Assembly: GCA_963676605.2 (NCBI GenBank)
Contig: CAXXSP010000065.1
Location: 46,224 to 110,223 of the forward strand
Length of the DNA: 64,000 nt
DNA from: SABI01 sp963676605
Lineage (GTDB): Bacteria; Spirochaetota; Spirochaetia; Sphaerochaetales; Sphaerochaetaceae
Reading direction: 5' to 3'
This document shows positions 25,443-34,759 of the stretch, piece after piece. The translations under genes and the position numbers were made by a program. Below the pieces are notes generated by a model. It was not told the DNA's origin, did no database searches, and was given only the letters and a program-made list of their open reading frames with translations. The stretch's first letter is position 1. Every line of letters starts with the position of its first letter.

Positions 25443-28400
25443 ATGACACGAGATGAATATCTGAGACAGCGTATGGGAGAGCAGGTCCTTGTTCTTGACG
25501 GAGCGATGGGAACTGCTATCCAGGCCCTCCATCTGGGGGAGGAGGATTACAGCTATGAAGGGCGATCTCCCGCCCACGGATGCTCCGAGATCCTGCTCTT
25601 CACACGACCTGATGCCATTTATGATATTCACCTCGATTACCTGAAGGCGGGAGCCGATATCATATCAACCAACACCTTCGGGGCGAACCGGTTTTCCCTT
25701 GGCGAGTATGGGCTCGACCCTCTTGTATATGACCTCAACCTTGCGGCGGCCGAGCTTGCCCGAGCTGCCGTCGAGGAGATTGAGGCAGCTGAAGAGACAC
25801 GGTATGCTTTCGTCGCCGGTTCCATCGGACCGACAGGGAAGGCTGCGAGCTTCTCAGCCTCAGCTGATGATCTTACACGTCGTGATGCCTCCTTCGATGA
25901 GTTTGTCGAGGTCTTCAGTGAGCAGGTGAGGGGACTGCTCGACGGGAATGTTGACCTCTTTCTGATCGAAACTGCTTTCGATACGCTCGTGGTGAAAGCC
26001 GCCCTGAGTGCTATCTACGGGGAGATGGAGAAGAAAGGAAAGAACCTGCCCGTCATGGTCTCCGTCACCTTCAGTGACAACTCGAACAGGACACTCTCGG
26101 GACAGACGGTAGAGGCTTTTGTGGCTTCAATGAGCTATTACCCCCTCTTTTCTCTCGGCTTGAACTGTTCCACGGGTATCAAGGAGATGCTGCCCCTGAT
26201 CGATCGGGTCGCTGCCATCTCTCCCTTCCCCCTTTCCGCTCACCCGAATGCCGGCTTCCCTGACCTTGACGGCAACTACGAACAGAGCGCCTCAGAGTTC
26301 GTATCATTGATGAGCGAGCCTCTCGAGAGGGGGCTTCTCCATATCATCGGAGGGTGCTGCGGCACCACACCCCTTCATATCAAGGCTTTGAAGGATTCCC
26401 TTGCGGCCTTCCCGGCTCCGTCGCGCACTCCTCAGGAAAGGACCTTCACACTCAGCGGTCTCGAGCCCATCGCAGACCCTGAGAGTTTTATCGTGGTAGG
26501 GGAGAGAAGCAATGTCGCCGGCTCAAGAAAATTCGCCCGCCTGATCAGGGAGAAGAAGTATGGCGAAGCTCTCTCGGTTATCAGAGGGCAGATCAGTATG
26601 GGGGCGACGGTCATTGATATCTGTCTTGACGATGCACTCATCGATGCTCCCTCCGAGATGAGGATGCTTCTTCGCCATGCCCTGAGTGACCCGGAAATTG
26701 CCAGGATCCCGTTCATGATAGACTCCTCGGACTGGGATGCTGTCGTTGCAGCCCTCAAGGAGATTCAGGGAAGGGCTATCATCAACTCCATCAGCCTGAA
26801 GGACGGGGAAGAGCTCTTCCTCGCGAAGGCGAAGTATATCGCATCTATGGGAGCGGCCATGGTCGTCATGCTCTTTGATGAGGTGGGGCAGGCGGCAACC
26901 TACGAAAAGAAGATCGAGATCGCACAACGTTCCTATACGCTTCTTACGCAGAACGGGATAGAGGCGACCTCGATCGTCTTCGATCCGAACGTTCTCACGA
27001 TCGCTACCGGTATCGCCGAGCACGATTCCTACGGAAAAGACTTCCTTGATGCAGTAGAGTGGATCACAGAGCACCTCAAGGGTGTGAAGATCAGCGGCGG
27101 GGTGAGTAATCTCAGTTTCAGTTTCCGGGGTAATAATTTTATCCGGGAGGCTATGCATGCCGTCTTCCTCGACATGGCACGTGAGAAAGGGCTCTCGATG
27201 GCAATCATCAACCCCGAGACACAGAGTGACGGCTCCCTCCTTGATGAGGAAACCTATACCATCGTCCGTTCTGCAATCCTCGGGATCAACACTGATGCGC
27301 TGATCGAGCACGCGATCTCTGTTCAGGATCGCTCTCTCCTGAGGAAAGAGAAGCAGGCCGATGAAGAGGTTCCCGCCCCAGGTCCCGAGCGTCTCGTGTG
27401 GGCACTGAGAAAGGGTGTGGACAGCTACCTTGAGGAGGACCTGAGTTCCCTTGCCCATCTGGAGGCTGTCGAGATTATCGAAGGGCCCCTGATGGATGGT
27501 ATGAAACATGTCGGCGCACTCTTCCAGGAGGGGAAGATGTTCCTTCCCCAGGTGGTGCGATCCGCGAGAGTGATGAAGATGGCGGTGGCTATCCTTCAGC
27601 CGAGACTTGAAGAGGCGAAGGCTTCTGAGAGTGCAAGCGCCGGGACAGTCGTATTCGCGACAGTGAAAGGCGATGTCCATGACATCGGAAAGAATATCGT
27701 CATTCTTGTTCTCGAGTGCAACAACTTCAAGGTGATCGATCTCGGAGTGATGGTTCCTCCCCATGATATTCTTGCCGCCGCCCGTGAGCACAAGGCTGAT
27801 ATCGTAGGGCTCAGCGGCCTGATCACCCCCTCTCTTCGCGAGATGGAGTTTGTGTGTTCATTATTTGAACAGGAGGGAATGACAGTTCCCATCATGATAG
27901 GCGGAGCCACGACAAGTGAGAAGCATACTGCTATCCGCATTGCTCCTTCGTATCCTGGAAAAGTCTTTCACGGCCGTGATGCGACACAGGCGGTTTCCAC
28001 GGCTCTCACACTCCGCTCATCCCATGCTCTTTCGTTCACCGAAGAGACCGATACACGGTATCGTGAGATACGGGAAGAAGCTGAAAAGAACAAGATCACG
28101 CTCCAGAGCTTCTCTTCCGTACAGTCGCTCGGATACCGTAAGGAGGAGACGACTCTCTTCAGTGCCACACCCTATATCAGGGTTGTGGACTGGGTGAGTG
28201 TCGATGACCTGCTTCCCTATGTCACCTATCCCAACTTCTTCAAAGCCTGGCTTGTGCCGCCCGATTCAGATGAGGCGGCGAAACTGAAGAAGGATGTATT
28301 TACTCTTCTCGAGAATCCCGAAGTAAAGGCAGCCTTCAATGCCTCGATTCGAGGAGTCTACGGACTGCTGCCTGTGAAAAAGGATGAGAAGGGACGCATC

Positions 28401-28991
28401 ATCGTACAGGGAACAGATGAAACCTCGTTTACCTTCCTGAGGTCTCAGATGCCCAACAGGTACGGTATGTGTCTGTCTATGGCAGATTTTATCCACGACA
28501 GCGAGATGGATACCCTCGGCATGTTCGTTCTCTCGGCAGGACTCGCTCTTGAGCCGCTGGAACAGAAATTCAAGGAGGAGGGAGACGACTATTCAGCCCT
28601 CCTGATTGCAACCTTCTCGAACAGGCTCGCTGAGGCGTTCAGCGAATACACCGAACAGAATATCATCCACCCCCTGTGGGGCGTGAAGACGGTCCGCCCG
28701 GGTATCGGGTATCCGGTCACCCCCGACCATACGATGAAGCGTCAGGTCTTTGATCTCCTCGATGCGACAGCCTCCTGCGGAATCAACCTGACCGATTCCA
28801 TGGTGATGGATCCGGTCAGCAGTGTTTCGGGATTCTACTTCGGGGGAAAGGATGCCGGCTACTTCACCCTTCACGGTATAAGCGAACAGCAGCTCGACCA
28901 CTATGTCTCCCTGACAGGGAGGACGAGAGAGGATGTTCTGGACATGATGCCGGTCGACCTGTATAGTGAAGCGCCAAAGGATAATGCATGA
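25443..28991 (+). CDS. metH: cobalamin-dependent methionine synthase MetH
   Basis: 1182 residues from ATG 25443 (GAGGAGG upstream; an upstream in-frame start at 25374 lies in the promoter). All four modules are present: homocysteine-binding (LDGAMGTAIQ, zinc Cys in GLNCSTG near 242 and GGCCGTTP at 303-310), methyltetrahydrofolate-binding (middle), cobalamin-binding (KGDVHDIGKN with the axial His about 745) and the AdoMet reactivation domain (RPGIGYPVTPDHTMK, VSGFYFGG). It methylates homocysteine from 5-methyl-THF. It is followed by metF with an ATGA overlap, so methyl donor and acceptor enzymes are made together. Confidence 0.97.
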   Translation: MTRDEYLRQRMGEQVLVLDGAMGTAIQALHLGEEDYSYEGRSPAHGCSEILLFTRPDAIYDIHLDYLKAGADIISTNTFGANRFSLGEYGLDPLVYDLNLAAAELARAAVEEIEAAEETRYAFVAGSIGPTGKAASFSASADDLTRRDASFDEFVEVFSEQVRGLLDGNVDLFLIETAFDTLVVKAALSAIYGEMEKKGKNLPVMVSVTFSDNSNRTLSGQTVEAFVASMSYYPLFSLGLNCSTGIKEMLPLIDRVAAISPFPLSAHPNAGFPDLDGNYEQSASEFVSLMSEPLERGLLHIIGGCCGTTPLHIKALKDSLAAFPAPSRTPQERTFTLSGLEPIADPESFIVVGERSNVAGSRKFARLIREKKYGEALSVIRGQISMGATVIDICLDDALIDAPSEMRMLLRHALSDPEIARIPFMIDSSDWDAVVAALKEIQGRAIINSISLKDGEELFLAKAKYIASMGAAMVVMLFDEVGQAATYEKKIEIAQRSYTLLTQNGIEATSIVFDPNVLTIATGIAEHDSYGKDFLDAVEWITEHLKGVKISGGVSNLSFSFRGNNFIREAMHAVFLDMAREKGLSMAIINPETQSDGSLLDEETYTIVRSAILGINTDALIEHAISVQDRSLLRKEKQADEEVPAPGPERLVWALRKGVDSYLEEDLSSLAHLEAVEIIEGPLMDGMKHVGALFQEGKMFLPQVVRSARVMKMAVAILQPRLEEAKASESASAGTVVFATVKGDVHDIGKNIVILVLECNNFKVIDLGVMVPPHDILAAAREHKADIVGLSGLITPSLREMEFVCSLFEQEGMTVPIMIGGATTSEKHTAIRIAPSYPGKVFHGRDATQAVSTALTLRSSHALSFTEETDTRYREIREEAEKNKITLQSFSSVQSLGYRKEETTLFSATPYIRVVDWVSVDDLLPYVTYPNFFKAWLVPPDSDEAAKLKKDVFTLLENPEVKAAFNASIRGVYGLLPVKKDEKGRIIVQGTDETSFTFLRSQMPNRYGMCLSMADFIHDSEMDTLGMFVLSAGLALEPLEQKFKEEGDDYSALLIATFSNRLAEAFSEYTEQNIIHPLWGVKTVRPGIGYPVTPDHTMKRQVFDLLDATASCGINLTDSMVMDPVSSVSGFYFGGKDAGYFTLHGISEQQLDHYVSLTGRTREDVLDMMPVDLYSEAPKDNA

Positions 28992-29947
28992 AAGTCATAG
29001 ACGTACTTACCCAGGCTGACAAGCCTCTGTTTACATTTGAAATCATACCTCCCCTGAAGGGACATACGATAGAGGATGTCTACGCGACCGTGGACACCCT
29101 TATGCCGTTTCACCCTGCCTATATCAATATCACAACGCACCAGCAGGAGGTGGTCTATATAGACCATCCCGATGGATCGATTGAGAGAAGGATGATGCGC
29201 CGCCGTCCGGGAACCGTCGGGCTCTCTGCCGCTCTGCAGCATACCTATGGCATTCCGGTTGTTCCCCACCTGATCTGCGGAGGAAATACGAAGGATCAGA
29301 TAGAGGATCAGCTGGTTGAGCTGAACTTCCTCGGAATAGAGAATATTCTCGCACTGAGGGGAGACCCGGTAAGCGGTGAGAAGCGATTCACGAAAACTCC
29401 CGGCGGATACGACCACTCGGATGCCCTTGTCTCCCAGATCGATGCTCTTAAGAGGGGTGAGTACCTCGACCATCTCTATGATAACGGGAAAGGCTGCTCC
29501 TTCAGTGTCGGTGTGGCAGGCTACCCGGAGAAGCACATAGAAGCTCCGAACATGGAGAAAGATATCGAGATGCTGAAGAGGAAGGTTGATGCAGGAGCCG
29601 ATTACATTGTCACTCAGCTCTTCTTCAATAATGATGCCTACTACCGTTTCGTCGACAACTGCAGGGGTAACGGAATTGAGGTGCCGATTATTCCGGGTAT
29701 CAAGCCGATGCAGAGAAAGAGGGACATTGACCTCCTTCCCCAGACCTTCGCCGTCGATATCCCGAATGAGCTCGTCTCGAAGGTGGAAGGTGCATCTGAT
29801 GCTGCAGATATCAGATCGATCGGTGTCGAATTCTGTATCGCCCAGGTTGAGGACCTGCTCCGCCAGGGAGTCCCGGGTGTTCACTTCTACACCCAGGGGA
29901 AGGCGACAGCAGTCAGAAAGGTCGCCTCTGCTACCTTCTCTTCGTAA
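28988..29947 (+). CDS. metF: 5,10-methylenetetrahydrofolate reductase MetF
   Basis: 319 residues. It reduces 5,10-methylene-THF to 5-methyl-THF with FAD. Recognisable elements: TFEIIPPLKG with the catalytic Glu near the N-terminus, LALRGDPV, DYIVTQLFFNNDAYYRFVD and IIPGIKPM. It is translationally coupled to metH (ATGA). Its 3' end overlaps nth on the other strand by 17 bp. Confidence 0.95.
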   Translation: MKVIDVLTQADKPLFTFEIIPPLKGHTIEDVYATVDTLMPFHPAYINITTHQQEVVYIDHPDGSIERRMMRRRPGTVGLSAALQHTYGIPVVPHLICGGNTKDQIEDQLVELNFLGIENILALRGDPVSGEKRFTKTPGGYDHSDALVSQIDALKRGEYLDHLYDNGKGCSFSVGVAGYPEKHIEAPNMEKDIEMLKRKVDAGADYIVTQLFFNNDAYYRFVDNCRGNGIEVPIIPGIKPMQRKRDIDLLPQTFAVDIPNELVSKVEGASDAADIRSIGVEFCIAQVEDLLRQGVPGVHFYTQGKATAVRKVASATFSS

Positions 29948-30599
29948 CACCGACCTTCGGGCAGTTTTCAGATATCGGACACTGAGAACACTTCGGTGAA
30001 ATGGGTGTGCAGGTCTGCTGTCCGAACAGGACAAGGGCTTCGTTCAGGGGAATCCAGTGATGCCGCGGCATCACACTCTGAAGAGCCTTTTCCGACTCCT
30101 CTGGAGTCTTTGTCTCAATCCACCCCATCCGATTACTGATCCGGTGAACGTGAGTGTCAACACAGATCGCCTCGATATCAAAACCGAGATTCAGCGTAAG
30201 ATTCGCTGTCTTTATACCCACTCCCGGAAGAGCGAGGAGTTCGTCCCTGTCTGACGGGACGTTCCCACTGTAGCTCTCTATCAGAATCTCTGAAATCTTC
30301 CTGATATTCTTCGCCTTCGTCTTATAGAATCCCGCAGGATAGATCAGTTCTCCGATACGCTCTTCACTGAGTGTGAGCATCTTTCGTGGAGTGTCGGCTT
30401 CACCGAATAGACGCCTGCTTGCCGCAAGGGTCACTTCGTCTCGCGTTCTGAGACTTATCAGGGTGGAGATCAGGACCCTGAACGGGTCATTCTTCTCACT
30501 TGCGACCTGAGAAACGGAAGGGAGAGGCGTAGAAGTGTTCGAGAGACTCTCCCGTATCCTGAGGAAGAGGTCGTCCCAGTAGGCGTCAGGTTTTTTCAT
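29931..30599 (-). CDS. nth: endonuclease III
   Basis: 222 residues. A DNA glycosylase/AP lyase for oxidised pyrimidines. The helix-hairpin-helix LPGVGIKTAN holds the catalytic Lys and VDTHVHRISNRMGW holds the catalytic Asp. The C-terminal 4Fe-4S cluster has the C-x6-C-x2-C-x5-C spacing (CTPISPKCSQCPISENC). ATG 30599 has no Shine-Dalgarno but has a promoter close by. Confidence 0.95.
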   Translation of the reverse strand: MKKPDAYWDDLFLRIRESLSNTSTPLPSVSQVASEKNDPFRVLISTLISLRTRDEVTLAASRRLFGEADTPRKMLTLSEERIGELIYPAGFYKTKAKNIRKISEILIESYSGNVPSDRDELLALPGVGIKTANLTLNLGFDIEAICVDTHVHRISNRMGWIETKTPEESEKALQSVMPRHHWIPLNEALVLFGQQTCTPISPKCSQCPISENCPKVGVTKRR

Positions 30600-30608
30600 A
30601 CTGATACA

Positions 30609-30637
30609 GATATACCACTGACACTGGTTCCCTGCAA
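30609..30637 (-). promoter_or_regulatory. promoter of nth, near-leaderless
   Basis: Minus strand: TTGCAG (30632-30637), 17-bp spacer, TATATC (30609-30614), then 9 bases to ATG 30599. Confidence 0.5.
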
Positions 30638-30700
30638 TGGAGGTTTCACCTTTCCCTGTGAATTTTATTCATACAGCAGGTCTTGCCGCACTATTCAGCT

Positions 30701-30729
30701 TGACACGGTGTGGTAAAAGATTTAGCTTT
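30701..30729 (+). promoter_or_regulatory. promoter of the DAHP synthase/prephenate dehydratase gene, leaderless type
   Basis: TTGACA (30701-30706), 17-bp spacer, TAGCTT (30724-30729), then 8 bases to ATG 30738. The absent leader rules out a classical attenuator, so control is likely at the enzyme level. Confidence 0.5.
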
Positions 30730-30737
30730 CAAACACC

Positions 30738-32645
30738 ATGATAATCGTATTAAAGAAACAGATAACTGAAACTCAAAAGCATGCGATCAAAGCATTTCTT
30801 AAAGATCATAAGTTCAAGGTGAGAGAAATTGTCGGTCAGGAAGAGACCGTTCTTGGTGCCGTCGGGGCGCGCCGGATCGACCCGCGTGAGGTCTCGATCC
30901 TCGATGGTGTACTGGAAGTTATTCCTATCAGCAAACCCTACAAACTGGCAAGCAGAGAGCTCAAGAAAAGTGATACCGTTGTTCAGGTCGGAAATGTGAA
31001 GATCGGCGGGAACAGGATCGCTGTCATTGCAGGTCCCTGTGCCGTTGAGAGCCGCGAGCAGATCATGGAGATCGCTTCCAAAGTCCGTGACAGCGGGGCT
31101 GTCATTCTGAGGGGCGGTGCTTTCAAACCGAGAACCTCCCCCTATTCCTTCCAGGGGCTGGGAGAAGAGGGGCTGAAGTACCTCAAGGAAGCCGGTGAAA
31201 CGTATGATATGCCCATTGCCACCGAGATTGTGAATCCGGGTGATGTCGAGATGATGGCGCGTTACATCGATATGTTCCAGATCGGTGCCCGTAATATGCA
31301 GAACTTCGAGCTGCTCAAGGCGGTCGGGAAGACCGGTATGCCGGTACTTCTGAAGAGAGGACTCTCTGCAACCATCGAAGAGTGGCTCATGGCCAGTGAA
31401 TACCTCATGGCAAGCGGAACGGACCAGGTTATCCTGTGCGAACGGGGTATCAGAACCTACGAGACCGCAACCAGGAATACACTCGATGTCAGTGCGATCC
31501 CTGTTGTTCAGAAGCTCACTCACCTTCCTGTGATCGGCGACCCCTCTCATGCTACAGGAATCAGGGATATGGTTTCTCCCATGTCTCTCAGTCTTGTAGC
31601 AGCGGGAGCGAGCGGGTTTGTCGTTGAGGTTCACAATGACCCGGATAAAGCACTTTCGGACGGTCCCCAGTCTCTCTTTCCCCAGCAGTTCGATAAGCTG
31701 ATGAAGGATGTCGAGGCTCTCTGTCCGGTAGTTGGAAAGTCGCTCGTCAGGATCCCGAGGACGAAGGTGGTGCAGGAGAAGGGAGTTCAGCTCCCTGAGG
31801 CTCCGAGTGAACTCATTATTGCCTTCCAGGGAGAAAAGGGAGCGTACAGCGAACAGGCGGTACAGCATGTCTTTGACGCAGAGGTGAAAACTCTCGCCTG
31901 CCGTCAGTTCAAGGACGCCTTCGAGGCGATTGCAACCCGGAAAGCCCGCTACGGGGTGCTCCCCGTAGAGAACACCCTCGGAGGGACCATCAATGAAGTG
32001 CTTGATCTGCTGAACGTCTACCCCGACCTTACCGTCGTCGGAGAGAAGCAGATCAGGATCAGACACAATCTCATCGGCCTTGAATCAGCGACGATCGAGG
32101 GCGTGAGAAGGGTCTTCTCCCACCCGCAGGGGATTGCACAGTGCAGTGAGTTCATCACCAAGCAGATCCCGTTCGCAGAGGCCGTACCCTTCTTCGATAC
32201 GGCAGGAAGCGTGACGCACATTGCGGAGCTTGGCGATCCGTCCTGTGTAGCTATCGCGAGTGAAAACGCCGCAAAGCGAAGCGGAGTGAAAATCCTTCAG
32301 GCAGGCATAGAAACGAACAGCCGGAATTTCACCCGGTTCTACGTACTGACGAGAGAGGATGATGCAGAGGAATTCCGCAGTGCTATGACACCGGACAGAG
32401 TCTCGATGGTCTTCTCGGTCCATGACCGTCCCGGTTCTCTCTTTGAGGTTCTGAAAACACTCAGCAATTACGATCTGAACATGAAGAAGCTTGAATCACG
32501 ACCCATTCCAGGCAAGCCCTGGGAGTACTCCTTCTTCGTGGAGTCAGAACTCATTGACGTGAATAAGCTGCATCAGGCGGTTGAGGAGATTATTGAGCAT
32601 ACCGACAGTTTCAGGATACTCGGTACCTACAAAGGGGATACCTGA
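30738..32645 (+). CDS. fused DAHP synthase - prephenate dehydratase with ACT domain
   Basis: 635 residues. Residues 1-65 are a ferredoxin-like regulatory domain and about 70-335 a type I-beta DAHP synthase (VIAGPCAVES, LRGGAFKPRTSPYSFQG, LPVIGDPSHATG). About 355-535 is a prephenate dehydratase (AFQGEKGAYSEQA, LPVENTLGG, NFTRFYVL with the catalytic Thr), and about 552-628 an ACT domain (FSVHDRPGSLFEVLKTLSN, KLESRPIPGKPWEYSFF). One chain therefore carries the entry step of the shikimate pathway and the committed step to phenylalanine. The ACT domain normally senses phenylalanine, so it could inhibit both activities. No chorismate mutase domain is seen in it. A strong terminator follows. Confidence 0.93.
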   Translation: MIIVLKKQITETQKHAIKAFLKDHKFKVREIVGQEETVLGAVGARRIDPREVSILDGVLEVIPISKPYKLASRELKKSDTVVQVGNVKIGGNRIAVIAGPCAVESREQIMEIASKVRDSGAVILRGGAFKPRTSPYSFQGLGEEGLKYLKEAGETYDMPIATEIVNPGDVEMMARYIDMFQIGARNMQNFELLKAVGKTGMPVLLKRGLSATIEEWLMASEYLMASGTDQVILCERGIRTYETATRNTLDVSAIPVVQKLTHLPVIGDPSHATGIRDMVSPMSLSLVAAGASGFVVEVHNDPDKALSDGPQSLFPQQFDKLMKDVEALCPVVGKSLVRIPRTKVVQEKGVQLPEAPSELIIAFQGEKGAYSEQAVQHVFDAEVKTLACRQFKDAFEAIATRKARYGVLPVENTLGGTINEVLDLLNVYPDLTVVGEKQIRIRHNLIGLESATIEGVRRVFSHPQGIAQCSEFITKQIPFAEAVPFFDTAGSVTHIAELGDPSCVAIASENAAKRSGVKILQAGIETNSRNFTRFYVLTREDDAEEFRSAMTPDRVSMVFSVHDRPGSLFEVLKTLSNYDLNMKKLESRPIPGKPWEYSFFVESELIDVNKLHQAVEEIIEHTDSFRILGTYKGDT

Positions 32646-32670
32646 TCCCGATACTGTATGCAAAGACATG

Positions 32671-32703
32671 ATCCGTCTTCTTTGAGTGAGGACGGATTTT
32701 TTT
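32671..32703 (+). terminator. rho-independent terminator
   Basis: ATCCGTC (32671-32677) pairs with GACGGAT (32691-32697), followed by a run of seven T. Confidence 0.85.
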
Positions 32704-32748
32704 GTATGCGCTGCGAAGCGAAAGAGCCTGAACACAGGTATATTCAGT

Positions 32749-33510
32749 ATGGTCCGTCTTCTTTTTATCTGTATAGCCATTCTGCTCTGTACCACCTGCT
32801 CCTGCGACCGCACTGTCACCCTTATTCTGGGGGAGGAACATACCTGGGAGAGAGTGAGCGGACGTCCTCTCTGGCATACGCTTACCCTCACGAAGGGAGA
32901 CAGTCTGACCAGTATTCCCCTCTCCGTCGGAGAGAGGGAGCTCACACTTCTTCTCCCTCCCCGGGCTACCGTGGTGTTCACCGCGTATCCGCTCGGAAAG
33001 CTCGCGCCTCTCGGAGGAGCATTGCAGGGAGATGAGAGGGGAGGTGAGATCCTCCTAAGACCGCAGGAGGGAGAACTCTGTAGGTATCTTCAGAAGATCA
33101 ACAGGGACTGGTCGCTGGTAGTCTCGAATCTCCTGTACCGGAATATCGTACGTGATACAGCTGCTGTTAAAAATATCCACTACCCGTCACTCATACAGTC
33201 CCTCGTGACGGACACCTACTCTCCCGATTCCTTTCATTCCTGCAAGCTCTACCGGCACACACTCGAGTTCATTCCTTCGGGACGCTATCATCTGGACGGG
33301 TATGAGGGGATCTCGTTTTTCAAAGGGAATTATCAGGAAGCTCTTCTCCCTCCGCTTCCCAGCGGAGTCCATACCTTTCTCAACCATGAGAAACTTCTAT
33401 CTCTCAAGGTCATCATCAGCGACAGCGAAGAAAGTGCTCCCGCATTCATGATCAACACCCCCGATATCATATTCACCATCTCGCAGAGCGATTATCATGC
33501 GATGTACTAG
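32749..33510 (+). CDS. exported protein, possible lipoprotein, unknown function
   Basis: 253 residues from ATG 32749; a longer frame from 32686 overlaps the preceding terminator and is rejected. The hydrophobic N-terminus MVRLLFICIAILLCTTCSC could be a spirochaete-type lipoprotein signal (Cys17 or Cys19 as lipidation site), though the lipobox is not classical. The rest is beta-rich with many Leu/Pro and no motif I recognise. It sits alone between the aromatic gene and sdaA. Confidence 0.6.
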   Translation: MVRLLFICIAILLCTTCSCDRTVTLILGEEHTWERVSGRPLWHTLTLTKGDSLTSIPLSVGERELTLLLPPRATVVFTAYPLGKLAPLGGALQGDERGGEILLRPQEGELCRYLQKINRDWSLVVSNLLYRNIVRDTAAVKNIHYPSLIQSLVTDTYSPDSFHSCKLYRHTLEFIPSGRYHLDGYEGISFFKGNYQEALLPPLPSGVHTFLNHEKLLSLKVIISDSEESAPAFMINTPDIIFTISQSDYHAMY

Positions 33511-33514
33511 CTCC

Positions 33515-33543
33515 TTCTCTCGAGCGGTAAAAACCGTTATACT
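33515..33543 (+). promoter_or_regulatory. promoter of sdaA, leaderless type
   Basis: TATACT (33538-33543) ends 6 bases before ATG 33550. The -35 (TTCTCT, 33515-33520) is weak. No Shine-Dalgarno is present. Confidence 0.4.
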
Positions 33544-33549
33544 CGCAAT

Positions 33550-34758
33550 ATGGAATCGATCAGAGAACTCTACAGAATAGGACACGGTCCCTCCTCCTCC
33601 CATACGATGGGCCCGCGTTTCGCCTCAACAAGGTTTCATGCCCTCTACCCTGAGGCTACCGCCTTCCAGGCTCACCTGTACGGCTCTCTTGCTGCGACAG
33701 GAAAAGGCCATCTGACTGATACCGCAATCCGTGAAGTGTTCACCTCTCTGCATCTCCCTGTGACGATTCAGTGGCATCCTGAAGAGGAACTGCCGTTCCA
33801 TCCCAATGCGCTTACCTTTAGGGCGCTTGATGAACATGATGAGGAAATAGGACGTGAGACCTACTACAGTATCGGAGGAGGAAAAATCGTCAGCGACTCA
33901 GAGAAAGAGGAGAAGAAGGATTCTGTCTATCCTCAGTATCTGACGAAGATGAGCCATATTCTTTCCTACTGCAGCAAGGAGGGTATGCGGCTCTGGGAGT
34001 TCGTGGTGAAGTATGAGGGAGAAGAGATCCTCGATTACATGAAAGAGGTGTGGGGCGTCATGCTCGACGCGATCAACCGCGGTCTCGAAGAAGAGGGCGT
34101 TCTCCCCGGAGGGCTCAAGCTTCCCCGGAAGGCAAGCCAGTACTTTGCACAGGCGAATGATATGGGAGGGGTGATCGGAACTCCGGCGAGAGCCCTGAGC
34201 TATGCCCTTGCCGTCTCGGAAGAGAATGCGGGCGGAGGAAAAATCGTCACTGCTCCAACCTGCGGTTCCTGCGGTGTCCTTCCCGGGGTGCTCCTCTATA
34301 TAAAGAATCAGTACAAGCTGTCAGAGATCAAGATCTACCGTGCACTCCTGACTGCAGCCCTTGTCGGAAATCTTGCAAAGCATAATGGATCGATCAGCGG
34401 AGCTGAAGTCGGCTGTCAGGGGGAGATCGGGGTGGCATGCGCCATGGCTTCCGCCGCTGTGGCTCAGCTTCTCGGAGGGAGTATCTATCAGATCGAATAT
34501 GCTGCCGAGATGGGGCTCGAACATCATCTCGGTCTTACCTGTGATCCTATGATGGGGCTCGTGCAGATCCCCTGCATCGAGCGCAATGCCCTTGCGACGA
34601 TGAGGAGCCTCGACCATGCGAGTTTCGCCCTCCTTTCGGACGGGCGTCACAAGGTTTCGTTCGATACAGTGACTGAAGTGATGCTCGAGACAGGGCAGGC
34701 CCTGCCTCCTCTGTACCGGGAGACCTCTCTGGGAGGTCTTGCCCGTTACAACTCCTGA
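33550..34758 (+). CDS. sdaA: L-serine ammonia-lyase, iron-sulfur dependent, single chain
   Basis: 402 residues combining the beta (N-terminal, MESIRELYRIGHGPSSSHTM) and alpha parts (TAPTCGSCGVLPGVLLY, EVGCQGEIGVACAMASAA, GLTCDPMMGLVQIPCIERNA). The Cys residues in these segments hold the 4Fe-4S cluster that binds serine. It converts L-serine to pyruvate and ammonia, feeding amino-acid fermentation. It converges on the transporter gene with a 1-bp gap. Confidence 0.93.
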   Translation: MESIRELYRIGHGPSSSHTMGPRFASTRFHALYPEATAFQAHLYGSLAATGKGHLTDTAIREVFTSLHLPVTIQWHPEEELPFHPNALTFRALDEHDEEIGRETYYSIGGGKIVSDSEKEEKKDSVYPQYLTKMSHILSYCSKEGMRLWEFVVKYEGEEILDYMKEVWGVMLDAINRGLEEEGVLPGGLKLPRKASQYFAQANDMGGVIGTPARALSYALAVSEENAGGGKIVTAPTCGSCGVLPGVLLYIKNQYKLSEIKIYRALLTAALVGNLAKHNGSISGAEVGCQGEIGVACAMASAAVAQLLGGSIYQIEYAAEMGLEHHLGLTCDPMMGLVQIPCIERNALATMRSLDHASFALLSDGRHKVSFDTVTEVMLETGQALPPLYRETSLGGLARYNS

Positions 34759-34759
34759 G

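Noticed and set aside
26523..30034. Long minus-strand open frames (422 aa at 26523-27791, 377 aa at 28901-30034)
   Set aside because: They lie antisense to clearly conserved metH and metF/nth and show no protein-like composition or recognisable motif.
30750..32066. 438-aa minus-strand open frame
   Set aside because: Fully antisense to the DAHP synthase/prephenate dehydratase gene; His/Asp/Arg-rich mirror translation without motifs.
32686..33510. Longer N-terminus of the 32749 gene starting at 32686
   Set aside because: It would start inside the terminator stem of the preceding gene and bury the signal sequence.
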